DNA of 64,000 bases from Chloroflexota bacterium (GTDB lineage Bacteria > Chloroflexota > UBA6077 > JACCZL01): contig JADLFM010000166.1 in assembly GCA_020845495.1 (NCBI GenBank), positions 186,001 through 250,000 on the forward strand. The letters are read 5' to 3'. Position 1 is the stretch's first letter; the number at the start of each line of letters is the position of its first letter. A model generated the notes under the pieces. It was not told where the DNA came from and searched no databases. It saw only the letters and a program-made list of their open reading frames with translations. Positions 27,283-35,891 of the stretch are shown here, piece by piece. A program made the position numbers and the translations under genes.

Positions 27283-29127
27283 CTACGAGACCCTGTCCGG
27301 CTGAGCGGACGGGCCGTCGGCCGACGGAGCCAGATCACGCTGGTCTGGGCCGGCTGCCGCAGGCCGAGCCGCTGGCAGCAGCGCGAGCCCAAGATCCCGA
27401 AGCTGGACCGGCTCGACCGGTGAAGGTGCGCCCATCATCAGATCGGCGGCACTCTGATTCTTGGGGAAGGCGATGACCTCGCGGATGCTCCGCTCGCGGG
27501 CCAGCAGCATGACCAGACGGTCGATCCCAGGCGCAATACCGCCGTGGGGCGGTGCTCCGAACTCGAAGGCCCGCAGCATGTGTCCGAAACGGCGCTCGAT
27601 CTGCTCGGGTGTCAGGCCCATCGCCTTGAAGATCAACTCTTGAATCTCGCGACGATGGATACGGATGCTGCCGCTCGCCAACTCGTAGCCATTGCAGACG
27701 AGGTCGTACGCCCTGGCTCGAACCTTCAGCGGCTCCGTCTCGATGAGCGGAACGTCCTCATCCCAGGGCTGGGTGAAGGGGTGGTGGACGAACGTCACAC
27801 CGCCCGTCTCGTCGTCTGGCTCGAAGTAGGGGAATTCAGTGATGAAGGCGTAGGCCATCCGACCGTCGTCGACGAGCCCGAGGCGGCGGCCAAGCTCGGA
27901 GCGCAACCGGCCGAGTACGTTGGCAGCCACGTCGTATGACCCGGCCACCACGAGCAAGAGATCGCCGTCCGCAAGGTTCGCTCGCTCGCGGATGCGCGTT
28001 AGCTCCTCCTCACTCAGGTTGCGAGCGAACGAGGAACGGACGCCGGCTGGCTGGAAGGCGGCCCAGGCCAGCCCGGCCGCGCCGAACGACTTCGCCAGTT
28101 CTTCCAACTCGCCAAGCTGGCGGCGGCTGTACTCGCCGGCGCCGGGCGCGACGATGGCCCGAACCACCCCGCCGCTCTGAACGACCGTGCGGAAGACGCC
28201 AAAGCCGCTCTCTGCGACGATGTCCGACAGGTCGACGATCTCCATCCCAAAGCGAAGGTCTGGCTTATCGGTACCGAAGCGGTCCATCGCCTCGCGGTAG
28301 GTCAGACGCGGGAACGGCGTGTCGACGGCGAAGTCCGTCAGGTCTCTGGTCAGCCCTGCAAACAGCGGCTCGATCGCCGCGAGGATATCGTCCTGGTCGA
28401 CGAAGCTCATCTCCAGGTCGAGTTGGGTGAACTCCGGCTGACGGTCGGCTCGTAAGTCTTCGTCACGGAAGCAGTGCGCGATCTGAAAGTACCGGTCAAT
28501 GCCGGCGACCATCAGCAATTGCTTCAATTGCTGCGGCGATTGAGGCAGGGCGTAGAACTCACCCGGCCGCAGCCGGCTGGGCACCAGGTAGTCGCGGGCG
28601 CCCTCGGGCGTGCTCTTGACCATGATCGGCGTCTCGACTTCGAGGAAGCCCTCACGGTCTAGGAAGTCGCGAATGTACTTGATGACCCGGTGGCGGAGCT
28701 CCAGGTTCTCTGCCATCTTGGGCCGGCGCAGATCGAGGTACCGGTAGCGGAGCCGCACCTGCTCGTCGACCTCGGCGTCATCCGCGATGGCGAACGGGAG
28801 CGGCAACGACGGATTGAGGATCGTCGCACGGTCAGCTACGAGCTCGATTTCGCCAGTCGCGAGGTTCGGGTTCTCGGTCCCTTCCGGCCGGCGATTGACG
28901 ACGCCCTCGATCTCGAGCACGTACTCGGCTCGACACTCGCTGGCGACCGCGTGCGCGCCCGGCGCATGCTCGGGATTGAACACGACCTGGACGAGACCAG
29001 CGCGATCGCGCAGATCGATGAAGATCAGGCCGCCGTGATCGCGGCTTCGATGGACCCAGCCTTGAAGCAGGATGCGCTGGCCGATATTCGCGGCGCGCAC
29101 CTGACCGCACATGAGAGTACGTCGCAC
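27283..29127 (-). CDS. aspS: Aspartyl-tRNA synthetase, bacterial type
   Basis: Class IIb synthetase. 614 residues: OB-fold anticodon domain at the N terminus ([25 protein letters not shown]), catalytic core with motif 2 [23 protein letters not shown], the bacterial GAD insertion in the middle, and motif 3 [13 protein letters not shown]. The C-terminal 30 residues are an extra low-complexity tail. The N terminus aligns with the family only from the GTG at 29127 ([11 protein letters not shown]), which lies 7 bases after a TATAAT box, so the mRNA is predicted to be leaderless. Whether it also charges tRNA-Asn cannot be told here. Confidence 0.96.
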   Translation of the reverse strand: MRRTLMCGQVRAANIGQRILLQGWVHRSRDHGGLIFIDLRDRAGLVQVVFNPEHAPGAHAVASECRAEYVLEIEGVVNRRPEGTENPNLATGEIELVADRATILNPSLPLPFAIADDAEVDEQVRLRYRYLDLRRPKMAENLELRHRVIKYIRDFLDREGFLEVETPIMVKSTPEGARDYLVPSRLRPGEFYALPQSPQQLKQLLMVAGIDRYFQIAHCFRDEDLRADRQPEFTQLDLEMSFVDQDDILAAIEPLFAGLTRDLTDFAVDTPFPRLTYREAMDRFGTDKPDLRFGMEIVDLSDIVAESGFGVFRTVVQSGGVVRAIVAPGAGEYSRRQLGELEELAKSFGAAGLAWAAFQPAGVRSSFARNLSEEELTRIRERANLADGDLLLVVAGSYDVAANVLGRLRSELGRRLGLVDDGRMAYAFITEFPYFEPDDETGGVTFVHHPFTQPWDEDVPLIETEPLKVRARAYDLVCNGYELASGSIRIHRREIQELIFKAMGLTPEQIERRFGHMLRAFEFGAPPHGGIAPGIDRLVMLLARERSIREVIAFPKNQSAADLMMGAPSPVEPVQLRDLGLALLPAARPAAAGPDQRDLAPSADGPSAQPDRVS

Positions 29128-29133
29128 GCCGCT

Positions 29134-29139
29134 ATTATA
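29134..29139 (-). promoter_or_regulatory. -10 box of aspS
   Basis: Consensus TATAAT on the minus strand. The first base of the aspS GTG lies 7 bases downstream, exactly where transcription should start. Confidence 0.6.
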
Positions 29140-29210
29140 TCGGCCGGCTGCGAGCCGCCGACGAGTGGCGCGTCCGCCACCTCCCTGGCCGCTCGCTGGC
29201 CCCGCCTCTT

Positions 29211-30188
29211 ATGCCGACCTTCACGTCCGCTGCCACGCTCGTCGACGCCGTGCTCGTCGTCGTCATCGGCCTGTACATCGTCGACGACGTCCGCCGAGGG
29301 GTGCTGTCTGGGCTCGTTCAACTGGTCGGGTTGCTGCTGTCGCTGCTGGCCGCCCTGCTGTTCTACCCGGCGCTTGGGGACGTGCTGGTGGCCCAGGTGC
29401 ACCTGGCGTACGCACTGGCGAAGCCGGCGGCGTTCATCGCGGTCTGGTTCCTGACGGGCGCGATCTTCGGTACGACGGTCGTGCCGCTCACGGCTGACGC
29501 AGCGGCGACGGTGGCAGCGACGCCGCCAGGGCGGGTGCTCGGGGTGATCAGCGGGGGCATCCACGGCGGCCTCGTCGCAACGTTGACCCTGGCGCTTGTC
29601 GCCGCCTTGCCGCTGCCCGAACCGGTGACTCAGGCGGTCCGCACGTCCGCGCTCGGCTCGGCCCTGCTGATTCGCGGCGAAGCGGTCCAGCAGGCGATCG
29701 GCAGCGTCGTCGGGGATGCAGTGCAGGAGTCGCTCGGACTGCTGACCGTCCGACCCGAGTCCGATGAACGGGTCGAACTGCCGTTCAGAGTCGAGGTCCC
29801 CACCATCGACGCGGCGTCCGAGGAGCGTATGCTCGCGCTCATGAACCAGGAGCGCGAGCAGGCTGGCGTGCCGCCCGTCACGCTGGATCCAACGATCCGC
29901 GAGGTCGCACGGGCCTATTCGGTGAAGATGATGCAACAGGGCTTTTTCGCCCACCGTGCACCGGATGGCGTGTCGCCGTTCGACCGGATGCGGGCGGGCG
30001 GGGTCCGGTTCGCGATGGCGGGTGAGAACCTGGCGCTCGCGCCAACCGTCGAGATCGCCCACGACGGCTTGATGCACAGCCCAGGGCACCGCGCCAACAT
30101 CCTGAACCCGCACTTTCGGCGGGTCGGGATTGGGGTAGCTGACGGCGGCATGCACGGCAAGATGTTCACTCAGGACTTCGCCGACTGA
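29211..30188 (+). CDS. CvpA-family membrane protein fused to a CAP (SCP/YkwD-like) domain
   Basis: 325 residues. The N-terminal third has about four membrane helices with the CvpA pattern (DAVLVVVIGLYIVDDVRRGVLSGLVQLVGLLLSLLAALLF). The C-terminal third (about 203-325) is a CAP domain: MNQEREQAGVPPVTLDPTIREVARAYSVKM, then GFFAHRAPDG, AGENLALAP and HSPGHRANILNPHFRRVGIGV. The His and Glu residues of the CAP cavity are present. CvpA proteins bear on colicin V export and envelope homeostasis; bacterial CAP domains are extracytoplasmic and of mixed function. It is divergent from aspS. The fusion suggests an envelope stress or wall role, which is inference. Confidence 0.85.
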   Translation: MPTFTSAATLVDAVLVVVIGLYIVDDVRRGVLSGLVQLVGLLLSLLAALLFYPALGDVLVAQVHLAYALAKPAAFIAVWFLTGAIFGTTVVPLTADAAATVAATPPGRVLGVISGGIHGGLVATLTLALVAALPLPEPVTQAVRTSALGSALLIRGEAVQQAIGSVVGDAVQESLGLLTVRPESDERVELPFRVEVPTIDAASEERMLALMNQEREQAGVPPVTLDPTIREVARAYSVKMMQQGFFAHRAPDGVSPFDRMRAGGVRFAMAGENLALAPTVEIAHDGLMHSPGHRANILNPHFRRVGIGVADGGMHGKMFTQDFAD

Positions 30189-30287
30189 CGTCGCCATGTC
30201 CAGAGCGGCGCGAGGTAGCACACGTACGCTGCCTGCCGGAGATGAGCCGTTACCCCTCACGTTCCCACCGGCTCGATACGGGCCGGC

Positions 30288-30316
30288 TTGCACGCCGACG
30301 ATCGGGCGTGTACACT
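30288..30316 (+). promoter_or_regulatory. Promoter of the arsR-hyf operon
   Basis: TTGCAC (30288-30293), a 17-base spacer and TACACT (30311-30316). The predicted start is about 30323, immediately before a 22-bp palindrome. Confidence 0.7.
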
Positions 30317-30324
30317 GCGCGACG

Positions 30325-30346
30325 TTCGAATCTTCGAAGATTCGAA
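30325..30346. promoter_or_regulatory. Palindromic operator of the ArsR regulator
   Basis: Perfect 22-bp palindrome made of TTCGAATCTTC and its exact complement, with TTCGAA at both ends and in the centre. It lies at the predicted transcription start, 19 bases before the regulator ATG. That is the usual place for an autorepressor; ArsR dimers bind such repeats. Confidence 0.85.
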
Positions 30347-30365
30347 GATTTGCCGATAGGTCGAC

Positions 30366-30779
30366 ATGCCGCACACCCTCCAGGGCTTCAAAGCCGAGCT
30401 CTTTAAGGCGCTCGCCCATCCTGCTCGCATCCGTATCCTCGAACTGCTTCGTTCGGGCGAGAAGACGGTGTCCGAGCTTCAGGCGCTGCTGGAGATGGAG
30501 TCGTCGACGGTCTCGCAGCAGTTGGCGCTGCTGCGGGCACGTCACATCGTCAGCGGGCGGAAGCAGGGGACGAGCGTGCATTACCGCGTCGTCGACCCCC
30601 TGATGTTCGAGTTGCTGGACGTCGCGCGGCGGATCTTCGACAACCATCTGGTGGACCTCCAGGCCGCGGCCGGCGTGGCCGACGATGCGGTGCTGGCCGA
30701 CGAATCGGCGCGCGGCGATACGGTGAGTGCTTCGGCGGCCGGCGTGCAGTCCACGGAGCGGGGCAGCGCCCCTGCATGA
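30366..30779 (+). CDS. ArsR-family transcriptional regulator of the hydrogenase-like operon
   Basis: 137 residues. Winged-helix core: FKAELFKALAHPARIRILELLRSGEKTVSELQALLEMESSTVSQQLALLRARHIVSGRKQGTSVHYRVVDP, with recognition helix around SSTVSQQLALLRA. The metal-binding CxC motif of ArsR/SmtB is absent and the protein has no Cys, so it probably senses something other than a thiol-bound metal, or is constitutive. A 45-residue low-complexity tail follows. Its stop overlaps the start of the next gene (ATGA). A regulator of this family also precedes the hyc genes of Mycobacterium tuberculosis (Rv0081), so the arrangement is conserved across phyla. Confidence 0.92.
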   Translation: MPHTLQGFKAELFKALAHPARIRILELLRSGEKTVSELQALLEMESSTVSQQLALLRARHIVSGRKQGTSVHYRVVDPLMFELLDVARRIFDNHLVDLQAAAGVADDAVLADESARGDTVSASAAGVQSTERGSAPA

Positions 30780-32785
30780 CCCTCGGCGAAACCGCGTCAT
30801 TCTTCCTGCCGGTCGCGCTGTACGCTATCGGCGCCTGCCTCGCCCTCGTATTTGGCCGACACGGCCTCGGGCTCTGGGGCGGCCATCTCGCGGCGGCGCT
30901 CGGGGGGCTCGCCGGCCTCGCGGTCTCGCTGCGCTGCCTGCTCAGCACTGAGGTGGACCTGCTCGTGCTCGGCGCACCGGTGCCGTTCGCAACGTTGTCG
31001 TTCCGCCTCGACGCGCTCTCGGCCTTCTTTCTACTCCTGATCTCGTTGGTCGCGATGGCGGCGGCGCTCTACGCACCCGGTTACATCGCGCACGGCCACG
31101 GCTCGGCGCGGGGGCTCGGGGTGGCGCTCAACGGATTCCTCGCCGCGATGGTGCTGGTGGTCCTGGCCGACAGCGTCCTGGCGTTCATGCTGGCCTGGGA
31201 GGCGATGGCGCTCGCCTCGTTCTTCCTGGTCGTCGAGGATCACCACCAGGCCGAGGCTCGGCGGGCCGGGCTCGTGTACCTCGTCATGACCCACGTCGGC
31301 GGCGCATTCCTGCTGGGCGCATTCTTGCTGCTGTTCGCCCACGCTGGCAGCCTCAACTTCGACGCGATGCGCCACGCCGCGCCGACGCTGCCGGCGATGA
31401 TGCGCGATCTCGCCTTTCTGGCGGCACTCGTCGGTTTCGGGACAAAGGCCGGGCTGATCCCGCTCCACGTCTGGCTGCCGCGCGCTCACCCGGCCGCACC
31501 GAGCTATGCCTCGGCGCTGATGTCCGGGGTGATGATCAAACTGGCGGTCTACGGCCTGCTTCGGGTCGGCTGGGGCCTGGCTGGCCCCGGCCCGGCCTGG
31601 TGGGGTGGGCTTGTAGTGGCGGTTGGCATCGTGTCGGCGGTGCTGGGCGTGCTCTATGCGCTGGCCGAGCACGACCTGAAGCGGCTGCTGGCGTTCAGCA
31701 GCGTCGAAAACATCGGGATCGTGTTCGTCGGAGTCGGGGCCGGGTTGTTGCTGGCGGCGCTCGGGCAGCCGGCGCTGGCAGCGTTCGCGCTGGCGGCTGG
31801 ATTGCTGCACGCGCTGAATCACGCCGCCTTCAAGGGACTGCTCTTCCTCGGTGCGGGCGCAGTCCTTCAGGCCGTGCACACCCGCAATCTCGAGCGGATG
31901 GGGGGGTTGATTCACCGGATGCCCTGGACGGCCGGAGCGTTCCTGGTTGGGGCGGCGGCGATTTCGGCGGTGCCGCCGCTCAACGGCTTCGCCTCGGAGT
32001 GGATGACGTTTCAGGCGCTGCTGCTCCTCGGCGGACAGTCGGCACCGGTCGCCATCGGCGGGGCCCTGGCGGCGGCGCTGCTGGCGCTCACGGGCGGATT
32101 GGCCTTGTTCTGCTTCGTCAAAGCGTTCGGGGTGGCGTTTCTTGGGGTTGCCCGAGATCCGGCCGCGAGCGCCGCACACGAGGTGAGCCTGCCAATGCGG
32201 GCCGGGATGGTGCTCCTGGCTGCCTCCTGCGTTGCGCTCGGACTCGTCCCGTCCGCGGCGCTCCGGGTACTCGATCCGGTGACAGGGCTGCTACTCGGAG
32301 CCGCCATTCCGGCGCGCGGGGAGGTAGCGCTCTCAGCACCGCCGAACGCCAGCGGCCTGTATGCGCCGATGCTCGTGCTCCTCGCCCTGATTGGCCTGGG
32401 CTGGGTCGCCTGGGCGCTCGGGCGCGCGCTCGGCGGCCGAGTCGGAGTCCGGATTGCGCCGCCGTGGGTCTGCGGGATGGCACTCGAGCCGCGGATGCAG
32501 TATTCGGCGGCAGCGCTGGCGAAGCCGATTCGGATCATCTTCCGGGCCTTGCTGCGCCCGTACCGTGAGGTCGAGCAGCAGCACGACGCGTCGCCGCACT
32601 TCGTCTCTGGCGTCAGGTTCGAAGCCGGGCTGGAGCCGGTCTACGAGATCCACCTCTACCAGCGAGCGCTCGGAGTGCTGCTACGTGGCGCGCATCTGGT
32701 TCGCACGCTTCAGAACGGCAGCCTGCGGACGTATCTGGCCTACATGTTCGCCACGCTCATCGTGGCGCTCCTGATCGCGCGCTGA
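30776..32785 (+). CDS. hyfB: Hydrogenase-4 component B / NuoL-M-like proton-pumping subunit
   Basis: 669-residue antiporter-like membrane subunit with about 14-16 helices. Conserved charged residues for proton translocation are visible: Glu in AWEAMALASFFLV, Lys in GFGTKAGLIPLHVWLPRAHPAAPS, and His/Lys in LLHALNHAAFKGLLFLGAGAV. The long C-terminal region resembles HyfB. It is coupled to the upstream ArsR gene by a 4-base overlap and starts the membrane arm of a group-4 hydrogenase or hydrogenase-related complex. Confidence 0.93.
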   Translation: MTLGETASFFLPVALYAIGACLALVFGRHGLGLWGGHLAAALGGLAGLAVSLRCLLSTEVDLLVLGAPVPFATLSFRLDALSAFFLLLISLVAMAAALYAPGYIAHGHGSARGLGVALNGFLAAMVLVVLADSVLAFMLAWEAMALASFFLVVEDHHQAEARRAGLVYLVMTHVGGAFLLGAFLLLFAHAGSLNFDAMRHAAPTLPAMMRDLAFLAALVGFGTKAGLIPLHVWLPRAHPAAPSYASALMSGVMIKLAVYGLLRVGWGLAGPGPAWWGGLVVAVGIVSAVLGVLYALAEHDLKRLLAFSSVENIGIVFVGVGAGLLLAALGQPALAAFALAAGLLHALNHAAFKGLLFLGAGAVLQAVHTRNLERMGGLIHRMPWTAGAFLVGAAAISAVPPLNGFASEWMTFQALLLLGGQSAPVAIGGALAAALLALTGGLALFCFVKAFGVAFLGVARDPAASAAHEVSLPMRAGMVLLAASCVALGLVPSAALRVLDPVTGLLLGAAIPARGEVALSAPPNASGLYAPMLVLLALIGLGWVAWALGRALGGRVGVRIAPPWVCGMALEPRMQYSAAALAKPIRIIFRALLRPYREVEQQHDASPHFVSGVRFEAGLEPVYEIHLYQRALGVLLRGAHLVRTLQNGSLRTYLAYMFATLIVALLIAR

Positions 32786-32800
32786 GGAGGGGGAGCGAGG

Positions 32801-33742
32801 GTGAGCATGGATACTCCGCTCGATTGGCTGCTGCTGGCCGTCCACACTGGTCTCGTCCTGCTCGTCGCTCCACTCCTGAACGGCCTGATCAAGTCGGTCA
32901 AGGCGGCGCTCCAGAACCGGCGGGGGCCGAGCATCCTGCAACCGGCGTTCGACATCGTCAAGTACCTTGGCCGTGAGTCGGTGGTGTCTGAGCACGCTTC
33001 CTGGATCTTTCATGCCGTGCCGTACGTCTCGTTCGGCGCGTACCTGACGGCAGCGGCGCTCGTGCCAACGATCCTGGTGCGTCCGCCTCTCGCAGCATTC
33101 GGGGACGTCGTCGTGGTGGTCGGGCTCCTGGCGCTGGCCCGGTTCGCGCTGGCGTTGGCGGCGCTCGATACGGCCAGCAACTTTGGCGGTATGGGCACGA
33201 GCCGCGAACTGGCGTTCGCCGCACTCGTCGAGCCGGCCCTGCTACTTGGGCTGTTTGCCGTGGCCTTGCCGGCCGGGTCGACGGCACTCGCGGCGATCGC
33301 CGGTACGGCGCACCCATCGGCCTCACTGCTCCTGGCTTTCGGTGCGCTGTTTGTCGTCGCCATTGCCGAGACCGGCCGCATTCCGATCGACAACCCAGAT
33401 ACACACCTCGAGCTCACGATGGCGCACGAGGGCATGCTGCTCGAATACAGCGGACGCCCGCTCGGGTTACTGATCTGGGGCGCGCAGGTGAAGCAGGCGG
33501 TCGTGCTGTCGCTGCTGGCCGCGCTGTTCGCGCCCCTGGGGTTGGCGTCGGAGGCCGCCCCGGCCGCGCTCGCCGTCGGGCTTGGGCTCTGGCTGGCGAA
33601 GCTGAGCCTGTTCGGCGTATTGCTCGCGCTGGTCGAGACAAGCCTGCCAAAGCTGCGGGTGTTCCGGATCCCGGACCTGCTGGGCGCGGCGTCGTTGCTC
33701 GCGATGTTGGCCGTCATCGCACGGTACACGGTGGGCGGATGA
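32801..33742 (+). CDS. hyfC: Hydrogenase-4 component C / NuoH-like membrane anchor
   Basis: 313 residues, about 8 membrane helices. This is the subunit that connects the soluble redox module to the membrane arm. Family motifs are GMGTSRELAFAALVEPALLL and ETGRIPIDNPDTHLELTMAHEGMLLEYSG, which include the acidic residues at the quinone/proton interface. A GTG at 32801 and an ATG at 32807 are both possible; the purine-rich site GGAGGGGGAG favours either. The stop overlaps the ATG of the next gene. Confidence 0.94.
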   Translation: MSMDTPLDWLLLAVHTGLVLLVAPLLNGLIKSVKAALQNRRGPSILQPAFDIVKYLGRESVVSEHASWIFHAVPYVSFGAYLTAAALVPTILVRPPLAAFGDVVVVVGLLALARFALALAALDTASNFGGMGTSRELAFAALVEPALLLGLFAVALPAGSTALAAIAGTAHPSASLLLAFGALFVVAIAETGRIPIDNPDTHLELTMAHEGMLLEYSGRPLGLLIWGAQVKQAVVLSLLAALFAPLGLASEAAPAALAVGLGLWLAKLSLFGVLLALVETSLPKLRVFRIPDLLGAASLLAMLAVIARYTVGG

Positions 33743-34410
33743 GCGTGCCGAGCGATCCATCGCTGGCTCGTGGCGCCATCGACGCTATCGCGCTTCTGCT
33801 GTTAGCAACCGTGCTCGCCTCGACGCTGGTGCTCCGGGTGGAGTCGTTCGTTCGGCTCCTGGCCGTGCAAGGGGTGCTGCTCGCGGCGGCGGCCGGAGCC
33901 ATCGCGCTTGGCGAAGGGACGCTCCACGCCTACGCGGCCCTGATCGTCACGGCGCTCGTGAAGGCAGTGGGAGTACCTGGCGCCCTGGCGTACGCGCTGC
34001 GCCGGATCGGGCGCCCACGTGGGGCTGAGGTGGTCCTGTCGCGCAAAGTTCTCTTCGTGCTGGCCGCCGCACTGACGATGCTCGCCTTCTACGTGACAGA
34101 CTCAGTCGCGGGCGTTGGACGGGCAGGGACACCCAACGCCCTGCCTTCGGCGGTTGCGCTGGTGCTGGTCGGCCTGTTCACGATGATCACCCGCAAGAAG
34201 GCGCTGGCCCAGGTGGTCGGGCTCGTGATGATGGAGAACGGCATCTATCTGGCTGCGCTGGTCGTGACACGCGGTCTGCCGTTGGCGGTGGAGCTCGGGG
34301 TCGCCGCGGACGTGCTGGTCGGGGTGCTGGTGATGGGGCTGGTCGCCCAGCAGATCGAGCGCACGTTCTCGACGATCGACACCGACCGGCTCCAGGGGCT
34401 GCGAGGCTGA
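33739..34410 (+). CDS. hyfE: Hydrogenase-4 component E
   Basis: 223-residue membrane protein with about seven helices, the usual HyfE length. It includes a NuoK-like half (LFTMITRKKALAQVVGLVMMENGIYLAALVV) with the conserved Glu in a membrane helix, and ends with VAQQIERTFSTIDTDRLQGLRG. The ATG overlaps the hyfC stop (ATGA). The next gene follows after 5 bases. Confidence 0.9.
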   Translation: MSVPSDPSLARGAIDAIALLLLATVLASTLVLRVESFVRLLAVQGVLLAAAAGAIALGEGTLHAYAALIVTALVKAVGVPGALAYALRRIGRPRGAEVVLSRKVLFVLAAALTMLAFYVTDSVAGVGRAGTPNALPSAVALVLVGLFTMITRKKALAQVVGLVMMENGIYLAALVVTRGLPLAVELGVAADVLVGVLVMGLVAQQIERTFSTIDTDRLQGLRG

Positions 34411-34415
34411 CGCCC

Positions 34416-35891
34416 ATGACGCTGATTGGATTGCTGCTCGTTCCTCTCCTCTCCGGGCTGCTCGCGCGGTTCGCACCGCGCCGCCAGTATGCCGAGGCGA
34501 TCAACGTCACGGGGGCTGGCGCAATGGCGGCGCTCGGGCTGGTGGTAGTTGTGGACGTGTTCGCGCACGGCCCATACACGGCCATCGATGGCCTGTTGTA
34601 TGTGGATGCTCTGAGCGCGTTGGTGCTGCTCGTGGTCGTGACCATCGGGTTAGCGGCGGCGGTCTTCTCGGTCGGATACTTGCGCCATGACATCGCGCAT
34701 GGTGAAACATCGGAAGATCAAGTGGGCTGGTACTACCTTGGGCTGCACGCCTTCTTCTGGACGATGCTGACGGCGCTGGTCGTCGACAATCTCGGGGCCC
34801 TCTGGGTGGCGATCGAGGCGACGACCCTGGCGTCAGCCCTGCTCGTCGGCTTTTACCGCACGAAGGCGGCGCTCGAAGCGGCCTGGAAGTACCTGATCCT
34901 CTGCACGGTCGGGATCACGTTTGCGTTGCTCGGTCTGTTGCTGATCTATGCCGCGTCCGACCTGGCCATCGGCGAGCACGGAGCGACCCTCAACTGGACC
35001 GCGTTGCTGGCCGTCGCACCGCGCCTCGATCCAGGCTTGATGCGGCTTGCCTTCATCTTCGTCGTGATCGGCTTCGGGGCGAAGGCCGGGTTTGCGCCGC
35101 TTCACGCCTGGCTACCGGACGCGCACAGCCAGGCGCCCTCGCCGATCAGCGCGCTGCTGTCAGGCGTTCTGCTCAACTGCGCTCTGTATGGGGTGCTGCG
35201 CCTGCTACCCATCGTCGGGCCATCGGCTGGGCCGGACCTCGTGCGGAACGTGCTGGTCGGATTCGGGCTGCTGTCGGTGGGTGTGGCGGTGCCGTTCATC
35301 CTGGTCCAACGCGACCTCAAGCGTCTGCTCGCCTATTCGAGCGTCGAGCACGTCGGGCTCATCACCGTGGCGGTCGGTCTGGGCGGCACTCTGGCCCTCT
35401 ACGCCGGCCTGCTCCACCTCGTGAACCACGCCGTCACCAAGCCGCTGCTCTTCTTCGCCGCTGGCGACGTGGTTCAGCGCTACCAGACCCGCCGGATGGG
35501 GTCGATTCGCGGGGCAGTGCGAGCAGCCCCGCTGACCGGCTCACTGCTGCTGCTCGGGGTCTTCGCGATCGCGGGACTGCCGCCATCCGGCATCTTTCTG
35601 AGCGAGTTCGGCATCGTGGCGGCGAGTTTCGGCGGCGGAGCGCTCTGGATCGGCCTACTGCTGACCCTGCTGCTGGCGACCGTCTTCGGGGGGATGTGCG
35701 CCCACGGTCTGCCGATGGTGCTCGGCCGCCCTATCCGCTCACTCGGTTTGACCAAACCTCAGCCGACCACGGCGCTGACACTGGCGCCGCTGGCAGTCGC
35801 AGTGGTCGGCCTCGGCGTGTGGGTGCCGCCATGGCTGACCGACGCGATCGAACAGGCGGCGGCCGTCGTCACGACGGGAGGGGCCCGATGA
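34416..35891 (+). CDS. hyfF: Hydrogenase-4 component F / NuoN-M-like proton-pumping subunit
   Basis: 491 residues, about 14 membrane helices; second antiporter-like subunit. It shows IEATTLASALLVGFYRTKAALEAAWKYLILCTVGI, FGAKAGFAPLHAWLPDAHSQAPSPISALLSG, and LLHLVNHAVTKPLLFFAAGDV, with the Lys and His residues of the proton path. Two antiporter-like subunits in one operon imply an ion-translocating complex. The stop overlaps the start of the large subunit gene (ATGA). Confidence 0.93.
   Translation: MTLIGLLLVPLLSGLLARFAPRRQYAEAINVTGAGAMAALGLVVVVDVFAHGPYTAIDGLLYVDALSALVLLVVVTIGLAAAVFSVGYLRHDIAHGETSEDQVGWYYLGLHAFFWTMLTALVVDNLGALWVAIEATTLASALLVGFYRTKAALEAAWKYLILCTVGITFALLGLLLIYAASDLAIGEHGATLNWTALLAVAPRLDPGLMRLAFIFVVIGFGAKAGFAPLHAWLPDAHSQAPSPISALLSGVLLNCALYGVLRLLPIVGPSAGPDLVRNVLVGFGLLSVGVAVPFILVQRDLKRLLAYSSVEHVGLITVAVGLGGTLALYAGLLHLVNHAVTKPLLFFAAGDVVQRYQTRRMGSIRGAVRAAPLTGSLLLLGVFAIAGLPPSGIFLSEFGIVAASFGGGALWIGLLLTLLLATVFGGMCAHGLPMVLGRPIRSLGLTKPQPTTALTLAPLAVAVVGLGVWVPPWLTDAIEQAAAVVTTGGAR

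Noticed and set aside
29025..30800. 591-codon minus-strand frame across aspS, the CvpA-CAP gene and arsR
   Set aside because: Spans several well-supported genes and the arsR promoter and operator; composition is low-complexity and matches no family.
31031..32179. Long minus-strand frame opposite hyfB
   Set aside because: Arg/Gln/Glu-rich translation without family features. It is a by-product of high GC codon use in hyfB, whose membrane helices are clear.
35696..35887. N-terminal extension of HyfG into hyfF
   Set aside because: The ATG at 35888 overlaps the hyfF stop in the ATGA pattern used through the operon, and the extension has no NuoC similarity.
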